Both the position numbers and the translations under genes were made by a program. DNA of 64,000 bases from Acetobacter vaccinii (lineage in GTDB: Bacteria; Pseudomonadota; Alphaproteobacteria; Acetobacterales; Acetobacteraceae), in NCBI RefSeq assembly GCF_008365315.1, contig NZ_CP043506.1:805001-869000 (forward strand), given 5' to 3'. Positions 7,931-17,564 of this stretch are shown here, piece by piece. The notes beneath the pieces were generated by a model. That model saw nothing but the letters and a program-made list of their open reading frames with translations. It made no database searches and had not been told where the DNA came from. Positions within the stretch are counted from its first letter, which is position 1; the number at the start of each line of letters is the position of its first letter.

Positions 7931-9586
7931 TCAGAAAGAAACCTGAAAGCGCCCGACAACGGCATTGCCGTTACGACCGAACAGGTTGACATTCCCGCTC
8001 ACACCCTTGGAGCGTGAGACAGTAAAATACGCGTAGTCCAGCATCACCCTGACGTGCTGGTTGGGGTACCAGTTCACCCCACCCATCCAGACTGTCTGCT
8101 TGTTGCCATTAATGCCTGTGCCGCCCTGGTTCTCAACATCAGCCAGATCGGTCACGCTCCAGCGGCCGCTCAGTTCCAGCGCGCCCCAGTGGTTGTTACG
8201 GGGATCAAAATCATAATCCACGCCCGGCGCCGTAAAGGCGGCAATCTTGGGGTTAAACGCACGGCCATGGCCCAGCAGTGTATAGTTGGCCGAGACATAC
8301 CAGCCGTCAAACCCAAGCGATGGCAGGGTGGATGCACCCACATTGTGCGAACGCTGGACGCCAATGTGGTAGTATTCACCCTTGAGCAAAAACTGTTTCC
8401 AACGGAAGGCAGCCTGCGGCCCCGCAGCCCAGATCTGGGCAATATTGGTCAATGCGCCTGATGTCAGCAGGTTGGTTTCACCCAGCGGCACTTCCATATT
8501 GTCGCTGAAAGTGATCTGTCGGCCCTTGCTGTTCTCATTCACCTTGAAGGCCGTGGTGGCACCTGCCCCCACAAACACATCTATATTCTTGCTGACATAG
8601 GGCCGCCCTGCGGCACGCACCACAGCGCCGGTCTGGCTGTCCACAATGGTGTTGTCGCTGCCGCGGTCACCATATTTCTGGCCTGTAAAATACCCGGCAA
8701 CCAGCCAGCGCTTTTCGTAATGTTCGCCACCAATGCTGAAACGGCCAACACCACCTGCAAGATTACGGACAAGGTCAACAATAGTGGGACGTTCGAGAAA
8801 TTCGAACGCACCCGAGCGTTCAGCGCTTTCTTCTTCCATACGCGGCTGGAAGTAGCCAACTGTCAGCGTCGTATTCCGCAGGCCAGTATAGTTCAGATTG
8901 GCTTCAAACAGGGAAACCGAACCATCGTATTTGCTGGAACCAAAGTCCGGTGTGACGTTAACCACCCAGTCCTTGTAGCGCCATGAAAAATAGAGCCGCA
9001 GACGGCGGGCGTTCTGCGTCAGCGGGTTAAAGTTCCCCTTGCCCTCGCCCGCTCTGGGGCCAACCCCCATGAAGCCACCAATATCTTCCTGCGCCAGCAA
9101 ACCGACGGAGAAGGCATAGGCATGATCGTCGGAGGAAATGGTCGGGCGACCTTTGGGGAAGCCGATCTTCATCCCACCGATATCAACCGTTTCTTCCTTG
9201 GCACTGGCAGCCTTGAACTCCCGCCAGGACTGGGCCGGGCCTTCAGGCAGGGCAATGCGGCTGTCCGCTACGGTGCGCGGGCCGTGGCTGGGGGGCTGCA
9301 CCTCCCTGAATGTGGGCTGGGGATCGGTCGGATCAGCCGCAATCAGCCTGCGCGGGCCGTGTTTGTGGGCGGCATGGTCCTGGCTGGCGACATGGGCGTT
9401 CTGGCCGATCTGCGCCTTCAGGTGCCGGATTTCCCCCAGCATTTCACGCCGCATGGCGTCCATTTCCCGTCGCAGGGCCAGGACCTCAGCAGAGGAGGAA
9501 TCGGCTGCCATGGCTGTCCCGCATGACAGCATGACAGAAGATACCGCGCCAAAAGCAACGATACCTGAACGGAAAAACGGGGTCAT
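7931..9586 (-). CDS. Outer membrane porin, Porin_O_P (OprO/OprP-like) family
   Basis: A 551-residue outer membrane protein with a signal peptide (RSGIVAFGAVSSVMLSCGTAMA, then ADSSS). A short coiled-coil stretch at about residues 32-62 (EVLALRREMDAMRREMLGEIRHLKAQIGQ), typical of trimeric OprP-like porins, precedes the barrel. Barrel features include RRLRLYFSWRYKDWVVNVTPDFG, LTVGYFQPRMEEE, the repeated pattern around GGVNWYPNQHVRVMLDYAYF, and terminal F in GRFQVSF. TAAGG sits 7 bases before the ATG. Known family members conduct phosphate or pyrophosphate; here the next gene encodes a sulfate-type binding protein, so an oxyanion route is a reasonable inference. Confidence 0.87.
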   Translation of the reverse strand: MTPFFRSGIVAFGAVSSVMLSCGTAMAADSSSAEVLALRREMDAMRREMLGEIRHLKAQIGQNAHVASQDHAAHKHGPRRLIAADPTDPQPTFREVQPPSHGPRTVADSRIALPEGPAQSWREFKAASAKEETVDIGGMKIGFPKGRPTISSDDHAYAFSVGLLAQEDIGGFMGVGPRAGEGKGNFNPLTQNARRLRLYFSWRYKDWVVNVTPDFGSSKYDGSVSLFEANLNYTGLRNTTLTVGYFQPRMEEESAERSGAFEFLERPTIVDLVRNLAGGVGRFSIGGEHYEKRWLVAGYFTGQKYGDRGSDNTIVDSQTGAVVRAAGRPYVSKNIDVFVGAGATTAFKVNENSKGRQITFSDNMEVPLGETNLLTSGALTNIAQIWAAGPQAAFRWKQFLLKGEYYHIGVQRSHNVGASTLPSLGFDGWYVSANYTLLGHGRAFNPKIAAFTAPGVDYDFDPRNNHWGALELSGRWSVTDLADVENQGGTGINGNKQTVWMGGVNWYPNQHVRVMLDYAYFTVSRSKGVSGNVNLFGRNGNAVVGRFQVSF

Positions 9587-9671
9587 GATATGGCCTTACC
9601 ACTACACTATAAAGCGACCCCGGCCCTGATCTGGACCGAGGTTTTTTTGAATAATTTGAAAGCGAACAGCT

Positions 9672-9881
9672 TTACCCTAAAGACACAGCCCGGCTGAGCG
9701 CCGCAGACCGATACCCTGCCGAAACAGAGCGGAACAGTTCCTCTGTATTGGAAAAGGACTGCAAATGGTAGCGGCGTACACTGTCATGGGCTGCATAAAA
9801 GCGCCGGCCCTGATGCCCTGCGTCCAGAATAACTGCACCTAAAAAGGTGCCTTCGACTTCAATAATGCTCGATTCAATCAT
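9672..9881 (-). CDS. Small hypothetical protein, 69 aa
   Basis: I do not recognise this protein. It has a GGGTGG ribosome-like site 6 bases before the ATG and lies 85 bp upstream of the Porin_O_P gene on the same strand. The sequence (FLGAVILDAGHQGRRFYAAHD, then VRRYHLQSFSNTEELFRSV) has no signal peptide or membrane segment and looks like a small soluble alpha/beta protein. Coding is plausible, not proven. Confidence 0.45.
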   Translation of the reverse strand: MIESSIIEVEGTFLGAVILDAGHQGRRFYAAHDSVRRYHLQSFSNTEELFRSVSAGYRSAALSRAVSLG

Positions 9882-10332
9882 GATAGACCACCCGTCTTGC
9901 CTGGCTATGCCAGAGTGGGCGGCCTTGTTGGGGCCACGCCCCGCACTACCGCCCGGTTATAGAGTAAACGCCTGCACAGCCGCGTAAAAACATCGGCTGG
10001 GTCGGCACATTCGACCAGACATGCGCGGCATGGATCGTCCCTTCCCGTTCTTGTTTCTCTCACTTCTATAACGTGGAAAATTTCACAGAGTCAATTCATA
10101 TCAAACTTTATTTTGTGTTTTTCATATTTAACTATTTTATATAGTTTATTTAAGACGAACTCAGAACCCTCTCGCATCAACGGCTCGGACCTACCTCCTA
10201 CGTTTTACAGGATACTGAGCCACTCAAATGCGGGTATGGGTGCTTCACAGCCAACGCACCTGCGCAACGTTGCCGTTCTTGCAAAAGTTCCGCAGCACGC
10301 CTCACAATGCCAATTTTTCAGGAAAACGCAGA
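9882..10332. other. Intergenic region without recognised genes
   Basis: About 450 bp. The segment 10075-10165 is very AT-rich (poly-T/TATTT stretches). Short open frames on the plus strand lack ribosome sites and recognisable products. Nothing else was seen. Confidence 0.4.
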
Positions 10333-10372
10333 ACACCGTGGACTGCTGACAAACATCAGGAATCCACGGTGT
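10333..10372 (-). terminator. Probable terminator of the CBS-GGDEF-EAL gene
   Basis: A perfect 10-bp inverted repeat (ACACCGTGGA / TCCACGGTGT) lies 36 bp beyond the stop codon. On the minus strand it is followed by TCTGCGTTTTCC, a weak T tract. The inner CTG/CAG can extend the stem. Confidence 0.6.
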
Positions 10373-10408
10373 CGCTTATCGGACCGGCCAGCCTGCTGGG
10401 CGCACCAC

Positions 10409-12508
10409 TCAGGAGCAGGCCTGCCCCTGCGCCACAAGCATGATAGGACTTGGCTTGCCGAGGAAATACCCTTGCGCCTCGGCACAGCCCATATTCCGCA
10501 CCATATCGAGTTGCTGCGATGTCTCCACCCCTTCCACCACCACAGTTGTGGTGCGGATGCTGGCAATCCCTACAATCGCCTGAATAATTTCACGCGCGGT
10601 CGGGTCTGGCAGGGCCTGCACAAAGCTCCTGTCAATTTTTATTTTATCAAAAGGAATTTTCCAAAGATAACTCAGGGACGAATACCCTGTGCCAAAATCA
10701 TCAATATTAATCCGGCACCCCAGACGCCTGATCTCGTTCAGGACTGATATTTTGTAGCCGTTTTCATCTATCAGAATGCTTTCAGTAATCTCAATATCCA
10801 GCCTGCTTGCATCCAGCCCTACTTCATCAAGGATTTTTTTGATTGTATCCGAGAATTTCCGGTCCTTGAGCTGCAAGGGGGACACATTGACTGCAACAGA
10901 CACATCTTCCGGCCAGTTACTGGCTGCCTGACAGGCCATCCAGAGTATTTTTTCCCCAAGCTGGTGGATCAGGCCGGACTCCTCCGCCAGTTTAATAAAA
11001 ACATCTGGCGGTATTGGCCCTTTTCCAGGGTAATTCCAGCGGGCAAGGGCCTCGTAGGATTTTATGCGGTTCTGTTTTAGGCAAAAAATGGGCTGGTAAT
11101 GCAGGCTCAGCCCCTCGCCCCTGACCAGACTGTGCAGGCCAGCCACCAAGGCGGCCCGTTCGCGAATTTCGTGGCTCAGCTCCCGGTCAAACAGCCTGTA
11201 CTGGTTCCGCCCCAGTGCCTTTGCGCGGTACAGTGCCATATCCGCATATTGCAAAAGAGTTGTGGAATCCTGCGCATTCTGGGGGAACAGAGCAGCCCCG
11301 ATGCTTGCACCCGACAAAGCCTCCGTGCCCTCAATAGGGTAGGGTTTGCTCAGGCACTTTACCAATTCAGCCAGTCGGCCTTCCAGATCATGCAGCGGGT
11401 CTACATGCGGCCAGATGACTGCAAACTCATCCCCGCCAAGGCGGGCCACAAAGTCGTCCTTACGGCAGGCGTCCTGCAGGCGTTGCGCGGCGTTACGCAG
11501 CAGCGCATCCCCAGCCCCGTGGCCATACATGTCATTGATAGATTTGAAATAGTCCAGATCGATATAGAGCAGAACAAAACTGTGTTCCGTACTGCTGGCC
11601 AGACTGTTCAGCTTCATGTTGAAGCAGTTTCTGTTAGGCAGTTTGGTCAGGCTGTCATAATGGGCCAGTCGTTCAATACTATGCTGGGCTTCCCGATATT
11701 CGGTAATATCGTCGGTAACGCACAGTTCCCACCGATCCTGCTCTTCCGTATCTTTGATGAAAACACACCGCCGGGACAGGATATGGGCGTCCCCTCCCTT
11801 ATCCAGCAAGGTTTCCTCACAGCGGTCTGCGGCTGCGTCCACCAGCACACCAGAGGCTTCCACCATACGCTCCACGCCCGATACCTGCTCGGATGCGGGG
11901 CGGACATAGGAATGGATTTCCTTTGCTGCCCTGTTCTGGAGCACGATTGACCGGGCTTCCAGATCCTGCACTTCAATGGCGGTGGGAATATTTTCAATAA
12001 TGCTCGAGATGAAAAGCTTGTCTTGCAAAATTGTGCGGTTTGCAGTCCGCAGTTCAGCCGTGGTTGTGCTGAGTTCCTGAATGGTGCGCACGGCCTGCTG
12101 GTGCAACGCCTGCGTCAGGCTGAAGCTGGAACCCACGCCGCAATACTGCTCATTATCCGTGACTATAAAACAGCTTAGCTGGGCATGGCCGGGTGTGTTC
12201 AGCAACGTGTTTACAAAATCAGAGACATATTCATTACCATCAACCAGAATGGGGTTCTGGTCCATCAGCAACGATACCGGGCGTTTTGCATACACCTCGT
12301 AGCCAAAGCGATGCCCAACCCGTAACAGAAAAGACGATTTTACAATAATACCCACCGGAATACCTGCGTCATTCACAACAGGTATTTCGGTTATTTCGGG
12401 ATTTTCGTTAAATAATTCAATAATATTCTCGCCCCGCATATCAGGGGCGACCGGCCGGGCGTGAATGGCAATATCGCGCATTCTCCGCTGTACGGAACGA
12501 CTAGTCAT
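10409..12508 (-). CDS. CBS-PAS-GGDEF-EAL c-di-GMP turnover protein
   Basis: A 699-residue cytoplasmic protein; no membrane segment or signal was seen. Residues about 20-140 look like a CBS-domain pair (ENPEITEIPVVNDAGIPVGIIVKSS, then a second repeat around ILVDGNEYVSDFV), a module that commonly binds adenine nucleotides. A PAS-like domain lies at about 165-275, ending in the D-I-T-E-Y-R-E linker. The GGDEF domain has the intact active site RLGGDEF (358-362) and no obvious RxxD inhibitory site. The EAL domain has YEALARW (EAL 486-488), NVSPLQL, EITES, NIDDFGTGYSS, KIKIDRSF and VEGVET, so both activities look possible. AGAGG lies 5 bases before the ATG. It is the next gene after the giant GGDEF-EAL gene, same strand, 175 bp apart. 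Confidence 0.92.
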   Translation of the reverse strand: MTSRSVQRRMRDIAIHARPVAPDMRGENIIELFNENPEITEIPVVNDAGIPVGIIVKSSFLLRVGHRFGYEVYAKRPVSLLMDQNPILVDGNEYVSDFVNTLLNTPGHAQLSCFIVTDNEQYCGVGSSFSLTQALHQQAVRTIQELSTTTAELRTANRTILQDKLFISSIIENIPTAIEVQDLEARSIVLQNRAAKEIHSYVRPASEQVSGVERMVEASGVLVDAAADRCEETLLDKGGDAHILSRRCVFIKDTEEQDRWELCVTDDITEYREAQHSIERLAHYDSLTKLPNRNCFNMKLNSLASSTEHSFVLLYIDLDYFKSINDMYGHGAGDALLRNAAQRLQDACRKDDFVARLGGDEFAVIWPHVDPLHDLEGRLAELVKCLSKPYPIEGTEALSGASIGAALFPQNAQDSTTLLQYADMALYRAKALGRNQYRLFDRELSHEIRERAALVAGLHSLVRGEGLSLHYQPIFCLKQNRIKSYEALARWNYPGKGPIPPDVFIKLAEESGLIHQLGEKILWMACQAASNWPEDVSVAVNVSPLQLKDRKFSDTIKKILDEVGLDASRLDIEITESILIDENGYKISVLNEIRRLGCRINIDDFGTGYSSLSYLWKIPFDKIKIDRSFVQALPDPTAREIIQAIVGIASIRTTTVVVEGVETSQQLDMVRNMGCAEAQGYFLGKPSPIMLVAQGQACS

Positions 12509-12683
12509 ACCTACCTCTGGGGGTGGACGTCATGGAGTCCCGTAACACCATAATTTCAAAACCTTACAATTATCCTTCAGCCTGAAGGGACAATCGTTAA
12601 TAGAGTAAACACCTCTCAACATATTTGAATTTATGGTGACAAAGACCACCCTGCAAACCGCAGGGAGTATCAGGCTAACCCCC

Positions 12684-15600
12684 TCAACCCCTGCGTTTTT
12701 TTGCGTTGGCCGCCTGTGTTACCTGCTCCAGCAGCCAGTCTGTAAACTTGCGCGCCTCATCAGGGTAAGCATCCCTGTCGTGGGAGCAGGCATGCCACCG
12801 GGCAGCCTCGTGGTCGCTCAGGCCGGATGTATCCAGCCACTGTGCCACAGGGCATCCTTCACTCACATCCGGTGCGGTGGCCTGACCGCTGCGGATCCTC
12901 ATCCAATGGCACGCCAACGCACCCAGCGGAGTGGTGACAACGCCTGTCGCCGTGCTGACACCCTTGTAGCTGTTATGCCAGTCCATAAAGCTTTCTGGCG
13001 GCATGGGCCGGGCGATGCCATACCCCTGCCCATAGCGGCTGCCCAGATAGTACATGGCCTCGATCATGCCGGCGTCTTCCAGACCTTCCACCACAACCCG
13101 GCTATGGAAGTCCGCCCCCATATCCAGAACAGATTTGACAACACTGAAAATCTGCAACGGAGTTTCGTGAATGTGGCTCAGAACGCCCTGATCCACCTTG
13201 ATGATGTCAAACGGCAAGGACGACAGGCGCAGCAGGCTGCTATAACCCGAACCCAGATCATCAATCGCCATCTGCACGCCCATGGCTTTGTAACGCCGTA
13301 TGACCGTGCTTTGCACAGACGGGTCAATCCCCTGCATTTCCAGCAGTTCAACAGTCAGCCGCTGCGGGGCAATCCCATGCTGGCGCAGAGCCTCTTCCAT
13401 CTTTGTCGGGCCATCGGCATCAAGCAGGCAGGACGGGGGCATATTGATGGACAGGTTAATGCTCAGGCCCTGAGCATCCCAACGGGACAACCAGTCCAGC
13501 CCCTGCTCCAACCCAAGCTGGAACAGCCTGTCCAGTTCCTCGCGCCCAAGCAGGGGCAGGAACACCGCAGGAGAGACGATTGTGCCATCGGCCTCCCTAA
13601 GCCGCGCCAGTGCTTCGACTTCCAGCAGTTCGCCACTACGCAGGTCAACAATCGGCTGCATAAACATCCGCAGCCCGCCCGAAAACAGACATTCACGCAG
13701 ATGGCGGGAGCGCTCCTCGGTTACAACCGGAGCCTGCCGGGTATAGCAGCGCTGCCATATCTGTTCCCACCGTTGCTGCAGCCCTCTGGCAAACTGCTGC
13801 ATCATCAGGGACTCAAACTGGCTGGGGCATACGCCATACAGGGTCAGCACCGCCACGACATGCCCGTTTTCCTGCCGGATAGGCAGGCTCATGATAGACG
13901 CAGCCCCCGTGCGGTCTGCAATTTCACTCCACACCACCAGATCAGGAGCCAGAGCGCATGACGCACAGCTTTGTATCTGCCGGGTTCTCCAGGCCAGGGC
14001 GGTAATGGAGCGGCCTGTGGGCAGGCTGGGGTTAAGCCTGGGCCGCAGGTCCTGCGCCACCAAGGCATCAAGCAACTGCTGCCCCCGTGGGCCGCCACTG
14101 CTCTCCACCACCAGATCACCCGCTGCATTCATCCGAAACAGCAGCGCTGCCTGAATACCGGGCAAATGGCCCAGTGCCTGCAACGCCTGCCCGCTGGCAT
14201 CGGGCCAGACGCAGCTTACATCCGGCAAGGGGTCGGACAGCAGGGAAAAATATTCCTGTTCCGCCGCCTGACCAACCTCAAGCTGTGCCCCCTTGTCGTC
14301 CTGCAGGCGGATCTCGGTTGTCAGCAGGATCTGGTAGCGGTCGCAGGCCCGCAACATGGCCTTGTCCAGACTGTCTATCAGCAGGCGACGATAGAGGCTG
14401 TAAGCCTCTGTCAGCAACACGGCATCCACCCCCGACAGGGCGTGCATGACACCCTGGCGCACGGCAACACGCTCAATATCATTCCGCGTTGTTTCCGGGG
14501 CCAGCAGAAAGTCCAGATGTTCGCCCTGACGTTGCTTGAGCCGTTCCAGCTCCTCTGGCGTCAGTGCCGCAAGGACCTTGTCCCAGCCTTTGATTTCCGA
14601 AACGGCTTCATAGAAGCGTTCAATGAAGTTCTGGCGCAACTGCCCCAGAAAACCCTTGGCCCGCACCAGAATTTCCTGTGCCTGCGGGCCATAGGCATCA
14701 AACGGCAGGCCTTCTGGCGGGCCTTCATCGGCATCGCTCTTGCCGGTTGATGCACTGGCCAGACACCACCAGTTCTTGCGGGTCGCCTTGCTGTCCTTGG
14801 ACTGATACATGGCGGCATCCGCACGGCGCAGCAATGTATCAACATCATCCCCATCCATCGGGAAGAAGGCCAGCCCCAGTGTCATGCCCACCATAGCCGT
14901 GGCATCACCCTTCACCCGGAAGGGAGTTTCCACCACGGTATGCAAATGGTCGAGCGCCCGAATAGCCTGCTCGGCAGGGAGCAGGGCATCCAGCCCTTCC
15001 AGCACGACAACAAATTCATCCCCACCCAGGCGGACAACATAGTCTGTCTCACGCAGGTCCTGACGGATGCGTTGGGCCAGTTCCTGCAGCAGCCTGTCGC
15101 CTGCCTCGTGCCCATATGTGTCGTTCACCTGTTTGAAGTCATCCAGGTCCAGCATACCCACAGCCACCGTCGTGCCGTATCGGCGCGCACGGGCCAGAGC
15201 CTGAGGCATATATTCTTCCAGCGCCAGGCGGTTGGGCAGGCCGGTCAGCGGGTCGTGCCGGGCACGTTCAGCTTCCTGCTCCTGCATGCGCTCAATATGG
15301 CGCTTGGCATCCAGCTTATCGAGCGCATGGCCCAGAAGATCGGCCACACGCTGGCACATGGCCACGCTCTGCTCGTCAAACACCTGGGGGTGGGGCGACA
15401 CAAAGGTAATAACAGCCCAGACCTTGCCACCCCGCCAGATGGGGGCCGCCAGAATGGCCCGCCAGCGATTACGCTGCGCAAAGGCATTCCACGATGCGCC
15501 ACCCTGCTCGGCCAGTTCGTCATTGCTATACACGACCTCGGCCTTGACCCAGGCCCGGGCCGAAACCGGCTGGAACGGAGCATCGGGCCGGATTGTAAAA

Positions 15601-17564
15601 TCAAGCTCCTCAATACCATCCGTGCCTTCCCCCGCGTGGGAGACAACATGCAGAGTACCCGCCTCGTCCGGCTTGCCGATCCATACGGCATGAAAGAGGG
15701 TATCATGCACAAGGTCGGCGCATGTTCTGTCGCAGGTTTCCTGCTCCGTCGTCGCCTGCAAGACCGCATCGGCGGTATTCAGCAGCGCGTGATAAAGACG
15801 CTGCGCCAGATCACGGCTGGTCACATCCTCCATGGTCCAGACCGACACATCACCGCTCAGATCACGCAGGCACACGCCTGAAAAATCCGCAATCATGATA
15901 TGACCATCGGATCGGGCAAGGCGCACACCAGGCACCCGCACCCGCCCCTTGTCCCACAAATGCTCGTAGGCTGCTTTCATGCGTCCGTATTCCTGCTTGT
16001 CAGGATACAGGATTTCCGCAGGTCGGTTGAGCAGCCCACCCGGAGGCAGGCCCAGCATCTGCGCCGCATGGGTGTTGGAAAGCTGGATGACCATGTTCTT
16101 GATCAGCAGGATACCCACAACGGAATTGTCCAAAAGCGCGTTCTGGAGGTGGCGGCTGTACAACCCGGCCAGCCCGCGTGAAATATCGGTAACAATTTCA
16201 TCCAGCAGGGCTTTGAGCTGATCATCAAAAATATTGGCCTGCTCGTGATAAACACTGAGCATGGCCCATATTTTTCCATCCCGGTAAATGGGCAGGACTG
16301 CGTTGGAACGCACACCGTATTTCTGCGCCCACAGCTTGCACTGGTCGTTCAGATTGGTGGTTTCAAATGCTCCATCAAAAATAGCCTCGCCCTCGGTCCA
16401 GACACGGCCAAGGTTGCTGCATTCATCCGCCTGACTGGGCGTGATGGAGACATTAATGCCATCCATGCAGTGGGCAGGACCGCTTAATGCCAGCAGGGAA
16501 ATATTGTTATGCTCATCAGGGCGGCAGATAACGGCTATCTTGAGATGCGCGTAATGGATGGCCATGTCGCAGACTTCCTGCAACAGGTCTGTTTCGTGCT
16601 CGACCTGGCCAATGCACTGGTTGATCTGCGCCATAAAGGCATTGAACTCGGTCAACCGTTGCAGATGGCGCATCTGCTCCTTATCACGCCGACGGATCAG
16701 CAACCCGCCTGCGCCAAGGATCAGCAGAACCATCAGTGCTTCCATGGCCCAGCGTGTTGAGGCCTGCTTTCTATAAGCACGCCAGATACCATGCTTGGGC
16801 ACATGTACGCGCACGCTGAAAGGATAACCGGCAACCGGCACCATAATCAGCCTGTCCTGGGCGGCTGTCGCCGATGTCTCGCTATCCTGCCCAAGCCCGT
16901 GGCGGATCAACGCGCCATTGCGGGTATCCATGACATCAAACGTCCAGTCCCGCTGGCCATCAGCCAGACCGGCCTGGTCCAGAAGCCGCACGATGCTGTA
17001 CAGGGTGTTGAGGTAATACCCCTCGTGATACTCGGTCGCACCATGCACCCGGATGGGCAGCACGGGCAGGCCTGTATCTTCACCAGTGCGGATCTGGCCT
17101 ATCTTGTGTTCCGACGTGTTACCAACGGGGAAAAATGTATCCTCAGTGCCATCACTATCCGCACCCTGCGGCATAACGGACCACTGAATCCTCTCCCCAT
17201 CCTCAGCAAAGACATTGAAAACATCGGGGGCCGTGCGCGACAGCAGGTAGCGCCGCAGCGACTGCTGGGCCTCCGGCAAGGGGGACGCCGCATCATCATT
17301 GCGGCCCAGAAGGGCAACGGATGCCACCTCCAGCTCTGTAAAGCGCACGTTCAGGCGGCCAGCAATCAGGTTGGCATAAGCCTCCCCATCACGCTGGGCT
17401 TCCGCCTCCACAACAGACGCAACATGGCGATAATCATGGTACTCAATGACACTGCCACACAGCAGCAAGGCCCCGAGGGACACGCCGTACCACAGCGACA
17501 ACCTGACACGGCCTTGTGGACGCCTGGATCTGGTCGGGAAAAGAGAAGGAAAAAAAGCTTTCAC
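12684..17564 (-). CDS. 1626-aa multisensor GGDEF/EAL protein with inserted globin-like domain and CZB-like tail
   Basis: Reading order by eye: membrane segment about 24-42; periplasmic region about 45-270; second membrane segment about 275-291; GAF-like domain about 310-470; PAS-like about 475-590; second GAF-like about 600-770; GGDEF with intact RLGGDEF at 847-851; a segment about 950-1110 resembling globin-coupled sensor domains, with candidate proximal haem histidine H1041 in MHALSG, followed by VLLTEAYSLYRRLL; another GAF-like stretch about 1110-1265; EAL (1317-1319) with divergent landmarks (INLSINM, DDLGSGYSS, IIKVDQG, VEGLED). The tail holds H1553, C1571 and H1591-x3-H1595, the ligand pattern of zinc-binding CZB domains. 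It starts at GTG with a weak GGAA ribosome site. The globin position between GGDEF and EAL is unusual. GGDEF and EAL are certain, globin likely, CZB tentative. Confidence 0.85.
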   Translation of the reverse strand: MKAFFPSLFPTRSRRPQGRVRLSLWYGVSLGALLLCGSVIEYHDYRHVASVVEAEAQRDGEAYANLIAGRLNVRFTELEVASVALLGRNDDAASPLPEAQQSLRRYLLSRTAPDVFNVFAEDGERIQWSVMPQGADSDGTEDTFFPVGNTSEHKIGQIRTGEDTGLPVLPIRVHGATEYHEGYYLNTLYSIVRLLDQAGLADGQRDWTFDVMDTRNGALIRHGLGQDSETSATAAQDRLIMVPVAGYPFSVRVHVPKHGIWRAYRKQASTRWAMEALMVLLILGAGGLLIRRRDKEQMRHLQRLTEFNAFMAQINQCIGQVEHETDLLQEVCDMAIHYAHLKIAVICRPDEHNNISLLALSGPAHCMDGINVSITPSQADECSNLGRVWTEGEAIFDGAFETTNLNDQCKLWAQKYGVRSNAVLPIYRDGKIWAMLSVYHEQANIFDDQLKALLDEIVTDISRGLAGLYSRHLQNALLDNSVVGILLIKNMVIQLSNTHAAQMLGLPPGGLLNRPAEILYPDKQEYGRMKAAYEHLWDKGRVRVPGVRLARSDGHIMIADFSGVCLRDLSGDVSVWTMEDVTSRDLAQRLYHALLNTADAVLQATTEQETCDRTCADLVHDTLFHAVWIGKPDEAGTLHVVSHAGEGTDGIEELDFTIRPDAPFQPVSARAWVKAEVVYSNDELAEQGGASWNAFAQRNRWRAILAAPIWRGGKVWAVITFVSPHPQVFDEQSVAMCQRVADLLGHALDKLDAKRHIERMQEQEAERARHDPLTGLPNRLALEEYMPQALARARRYGTTVAVGMLDLDDFKQVNDTYGHEAGDRLLQELAQRIRQDLRETDYVVRLGGDEFVVVLEGLDALLPAEQAIRALDHLHTVVETPFRVKGDATAMVGMTLGLAFFPMDGDDVDTLLRRADAAMYQSKDSKATRKNWWCLASASTGKSDADEGPPEGLPFDAYGPQAQEILVRAKGFLGQLRQNFIERFYEAVSEIKGWDKVLAALTPEELERLKQRQGEHLDFLLAPETTRNDIERVAVRQGVMHALSGVDAVLLTEAYSLYRRLLIDSLDKAMLRACDRYQILLTTEIRLQDDKGAQLEVGQAAEQEYFSLLSDPLPDVSCVWPDASGQALQALGHLPGIQAALLFRMNAAGDLVVESSGGPRGQQLLDALVAQDLRPRLNPSLPTGRSITALAWRTRQIQSCASCALAPDLVVWSEIADRTGAASIMSLPIRQENGHVVAVLTLYGVCPSQFESLMMQQFARGLQQRWEQIWQRCYTRQAPVVTEERSRHLRECLFSGGLRMFMQPIVDLRSGELLEVEALARLREADGTIVSPAVFLPLLGREELDRLFQLGLEQGLDWLSRWDAQGLSINLSINMPPSCLLDADGPTKMEEALRQHGIAPQRLTVELLEMQGIDPSVQSTVIRRYKAMGVQMAIDDLGSGYSSLLRLSSLPFDIIKVDQGVLSHIHETPLQIFSVVKSVLDMGADFHSRVVVEGLEDAGMIEAMYYLGSRYGQGYGIARPMPPESFMDWHNSYKGVSTATGVVTTPLGALACHWMRIRSGQATAPDVSEGCPVAQWLDTSGLSDHEAARWHACSHDRDAYPDEARKFTDWLLEQVTQAANAKKRRG

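Noticed and set aside
9610..9647. Possible terminator (CCCCGGCCC / GGACCGAGG followed by T7) upstream of the Porin_O_P gene
   Set aside because: On the strand with the T run it has two mismatches and there is no gene to terminate; on the other strand there is no T run.
12633..13961. Open frames on the plus strand opposite the giant GGDEF/EAL gene
   Set aside because: The minus-strand gene has continuous, recognisable domains; the opposite frames have none.
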